The notes under the pieces are model-generated. The model was not told where the DNA came from. It made no database searches and was given only the letters and a program-made list of their open reading frames with translations. DNA of 64,000 nucleotides from Caballeronia sordidicola. Its GTDB lineage: Bacteria > Pseudomonadota > Gammaproteobacteria > Burkholderiales > Burkholderiaceae. The DNA lies in contig NZ_MTHB01000261.1 of the NCBI RefSeq assembly GCF_002220365.1, forward strand, positions 1 to 64,000. Reading direction: 5' to 3'. The translations under genes and the position numbers were made by a program. Numbering within the stretch: position 1 is the stretch's first letter; every line of letters starts with the position of its first letter. Below, piece by piece: positions 61,997 through 64,000 of this stretch.

Positions 61997-62596
61997 CTAA
62001 TCGAGCAGCAACTTCAGATCGTGTACCCACGTATCCACGCCCTGCCCGTCGCGTGCGAACAGCCTGAGCCGACCTTGCGGGTCGAAGACATAACTCGCGG
62101 CCGTGTGGTCCATTGTGTAGTCGCCAGCAGTCTTGCCGGGAACCTGCGCGTAGTACACGCGAAAATCCTTCGTGATCTTGACCAGTTCGGCCGTATCAGC
62201 GGGACGCAGGCCGATAAACGTCGGGCTAAACGCCGACACATATTCGCCCAGCAACGGCGCCGTATCGCGGGCGGGATCTACGGTGACCATCAGCACCTGA
62301 ACGCGCTTGCCGTCGACGCCGAGTTTTTGCAGCGCCTGCGAAAGTTCGGCGAGCGTGGTCGGGCAAACGTCCGGGCAATGCGTATAGCCGAAGAACAGCA
62401 CGACCGCCTTGCCTTTGAAGTCACCGAGTGTGCGCGTTTTGCCGCTGGTGTCGGGCAACGAAAAATCGCTGCCGAACTGCGTATTTCCCGTAATGTCGAG
62501 GTTCGTGAACGCCGGTTTGCTGTCGCATCCTGCGAGCAGCGCGGCGGCCAAAGCGAATCCTAACCAGACGGCGATCCTTCTAACTGAAACCCTCAT
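61997..62596 (-). CDS. SCO1/SenC family copper chaperone
   Basis: SCO proteins deliver copper to CuA of cytochrome c oxidase. The 199-residue lipoprotein has signal/lipobox LGFALAAALLAGCDSK (Cys near 24), a thioredoxin fold and the copper motif FFGYTHCPDVCPTTLAEL near 73-90 (CxxxC). A conserved distal His occurs in YTMDHTAASYVFDP near 160. Its start overlaps the ctaB stop (ATGA). Confidence 0.93.
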   Translation of the reverse strand: MRVSVRRIAVWLGFALAAALLAGCDSKPAFTNLDITGNTQFGSDFSLPDTSGKTRTLGDFKGKAVVLFFGYTHCPDVCPTTLAELSQALQKLGVDGKRVQVLMVTVDPARDTAPLLGEYVSAFSPTFIGLRPADTAELVKITKDFRVYYAQVPGKTAGDYTMDHTAASYVFDPQGRLRLFARDGQGVDTWVHDLKLLLD

Positions 62597-63498
62597 AAAC
62601 CGATCACCGTCCGCACGTAATGATCCACGAGCAGCGCGCCGAATAGCAGCGACAAATACACGATGGAGAACCGGAAGGTCTTGCGCGCGAGGGCATCGGA
62701 ATATTCACGATAAATCTTCCACGCATAACCGACGAACGTCCCGCTGAGCACAACGGCCGACGCCAGATAGAGCAGACCGCTCATGCCGGAGATAAACGGC
62801 ATCATGGTCACGGCAAACAGGATCACCGTGTACAAGAGGATATGCAGGCGCGTGTATTTCTCGCCGTGCGTGTTTGGCAGCATCGGCAAGCCGGCGTTCT
62901 CGTAGTCCTTCCTCCGATACAACGCCAACGCCCAAAAATGCGGCGGCGTCCATACGAAGATGATCAGGACAAGAATCCACGCGTCCCCGGGTACATGGCC
63001 CGTGACGGCTGCCCAGCCAAGCGCCGGCGGCATGGCACCCGATGCTCCGCCGATCACGATGTTCTGCGGCGTCGCGGGTTTCAGCAAGCACGTATAAATC
63101 ACCGCATAGCCGACGAACGTCGCGATTGTCAGCCACATGGTCAGCGCATTCGTAAACGTGTAGAGCGTCCACATGCCGGCGCCGCCGAGCACCGCTGAAA
63201 ACAGCAGGATCTGCGCCGCCGTGATCTCGCCGCGTGCGGACGGACGCCACGCGGTGCGGCGCATCATTGCATCGATCTTTTGTTCCATCAGGCAGTTGAT
63301 GGCGAACGCGGCCCCGGCGAGCAACCAGATGCCAACCGTTCCGCCGATCAGCACAGTCCACGGCACCATGCCCGGCGTGGCCAGGAACATGCCGATGACC
63401 GCGCAGAAAACCGCGAGTTGCGTCACGCGCGGTTTGGTCAACGCGATGTACTGCGAGAGACGGTTACCGGAAGGGGAAATCAGTGTCGTGCTGTCCAT
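62593..63498 (-). CDS. ctaB: Protohaem IX farnesyltransferase (haem O synthase)
   Basis: Adds a farnesyl group to haem B to make haem O for bo3 and, via CtaA, haem A for aa3 oxidases. The 301-residue UbiA-family protein has about nine helices and the Asp-rich motif CLMEQKIDAMMRRTAWRP near 75-95 plus NVIGGASGAMPPALGWAAVT and WTPPHFWALALYRRKDY near 190. It starts 6 bp after the ctaA stop, forming a ctaA-ctaB-sco unit. It could also serve the cyo oxidase encoded at 47-51 kb. Confidence 0.95.
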   Translation of the reverse strand: MDSTTLISPSGNRLSQYIALTKPRVTQLAVFCAVIGMFLATPGMVPWTVLIGGTVGIWLLAGAAFAINCLMEQKIDAMMRRTAWRPSARGEITAAQILLFSAVLGGAGMWTLYTFTNALTMWLTIATFVGYAVIYTCLLKPATPQNIVIGGASGAMPPALGWAAVTGHVPGDAWILVLIIFVWTPPHFWALALYRRKDYENAGLPMLPNTHGEKYTRLHILLYTVILFAVTMMPFISGMSGLLYLASAVVLSGTFVGYAWKIYREYSDALARKTFRFSIVYLSLLFGALLVDHYVRTVIGL

Positions 63499-63504
63499 AG
63501 AAAC

Positions 63505-64000
63505 TCACGGAGCTTGGCGCGGGAGTGATGCGGGAACGGGCTCGCGCGGGGCGGTGGCAGACGACCCCACGACGTGGCCGGGACGGCTGGAAGAGATTCG
63601 AAAGTTTACCATAACGAGCAACAGCAAAAGGATGGCCGCCCCGCCGTTATGCGCCACGGCGATGGGCAGCGGCCACTGCAGCAGGATGTTCGACAATCCC
63701 GTCAGGAACTGCACGACGATCACGATCATGATGCCGTTGGCGGGTTTTCTCAGCGACTCGAATCGCCGCAGTTTCGCCGCAAGCCACAACGTGTATAGCA
63801 CGACGACGATCGCAAAGGTCCTGTGGGTCCAGTGAATCGCGACGAGCGCGTCCTGCGAGATGACATCGCCGTCGCCGGTCATGCCGAGCGCCCGCCACAG
63901 GTGGAAGCCGTGCTCGAAGTTCATCGGCGGAATCCAGGCCCCGTTGCACAGTGGAAAGTCCGTGCAGGCGAGCACCGCGTAATTCGTGCTGACCCAGCCG
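63505..64000 (-). CDS. ctaA: Haem A synthase CtaA/COX15, C-terminal part (truncated by window edge)
   Basis: The frame is open to the right edge; the last visible residues are GWVSTNYAVLACTDFPLCNG, typical of the CtaA loop with its cysteine pair. The C-terminal half follows with DALVAIHWTHRTFAIVVVLY and PIAVAHNGGAAILLLLLVMV (haem-ligand histidines). CtaA oxidises haem O to haem A. The N-terminal half lies beyond position 64000. It is followed by ctaB. Confidence 0.93.
   Translation of the reverse strand, partial: GWVSTNYAVLACTDFPLCNGAWIPPMNFEHGFHLWRALGMTGDGDVISQDALVAIHWTHRTFAIVVVLYTLWLAAKLRRFESLRKPANGIMIVIVVQFLTGLSNILLQWPLPIAVAHNGGAAILLLLLVMVNFRISSSRPGHVVGSSATAPREPVPASLPRQAP

Overview
The window looks like the chromosome of a Burkholderiaceae betaproteobacterium (Paraburkholderia/Caballeronia/Burkholderia type). 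The support is gene order: kdsD-kdsC-lptCAB-rpoN-hpf-ptsN-hprK-rapZ, mutM/mutY beside TPR-lolB-ispE-tRNA-Gln-prs-rplY-pth, hisC/fdx/coaD/rsmD/ftsY, a leuA2-type isopropylmalate synthase, cyoABCD, a nagA-nagB-nagF-nagE phosphotransferase operon and sco/ctaB/ctaA. The DNA is GC-rich throughout except for parts of an accessory island at about 35.5-41.3 kb and a few AT-rich intergenic regions.

Layout. 1-1236: the 5' part of a group II intron on the minus strand, with the first 48 codons of its reverse transcriptase running off the left edge, just upstream of uvrA. 1.3-10.6 kb: uvrA, an AI-2E family permease, then minus-strand purU, a Nudix hydrolase, a LysE/RhtB exporter, apt and a KefB-like antiporter. 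10.7-20.4 kb: Kdo synthesis and LPS transport (kdsD, kdsC, lptC, lptA, lptB), then the sigma-54/nitrogen-PTS block (rpoN, hpf, ptsN, hprK, rapZ) and a Lon-substrate-domain protein. 20.4-35.4 kb: DNA repair (mutY, mutM), lipoprotein sorting (lolB), isoprenoid, PRPP, ribosome, histidine and CoA genes, ftsY, and a small aromatic-catabolism pair (zeta-class isomerase and fumarylpyruvate hydrolase-like) with an amino acid exporter.

35.6-41.1 kb: a tight five-gene minus-strand operon that I could not match to a characterised pathway. In transcription order it encodes a PduX-like GHMP amino acid kinase, a divergent cysteine-synthase-fold PLP enzyme, two different ATP-grasp ligases and an MFS exporter. 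The inferred logic is phosphorylation of threonine (or serine), PLP-dependent beta-substitution of the phospho-amino acid, amide/peptide bond formation, and export. This is the best candidate in the window for an undescribed biosynthetic system.

41.6-47.3 kb: ybiB; leuA2 preceded by an apparently leaderless attenuation peptide with four CTA leucine codons and by a 57-codon ORF overlapping the leuA start; an NTF2-like protein; a PagL-like lipid A deacylase; and rpoH under a perfect CIRCE element. 47.4-53 kb: cyoDCBA and a secreted DUF1996 protein. 53.3-60.3 kb: the GlcNAc phosphotransferase operon, driven by one clear promoter with a putative operator in its spacer. The remainder is a MarR-GNAT fusion, a YciI protein and cytochrome oxidase assembly genes (sco, ctaB and a truncated ctaA at the right edge). 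Long ORFs antisense to real genes are GC-bias shadows and are left out.
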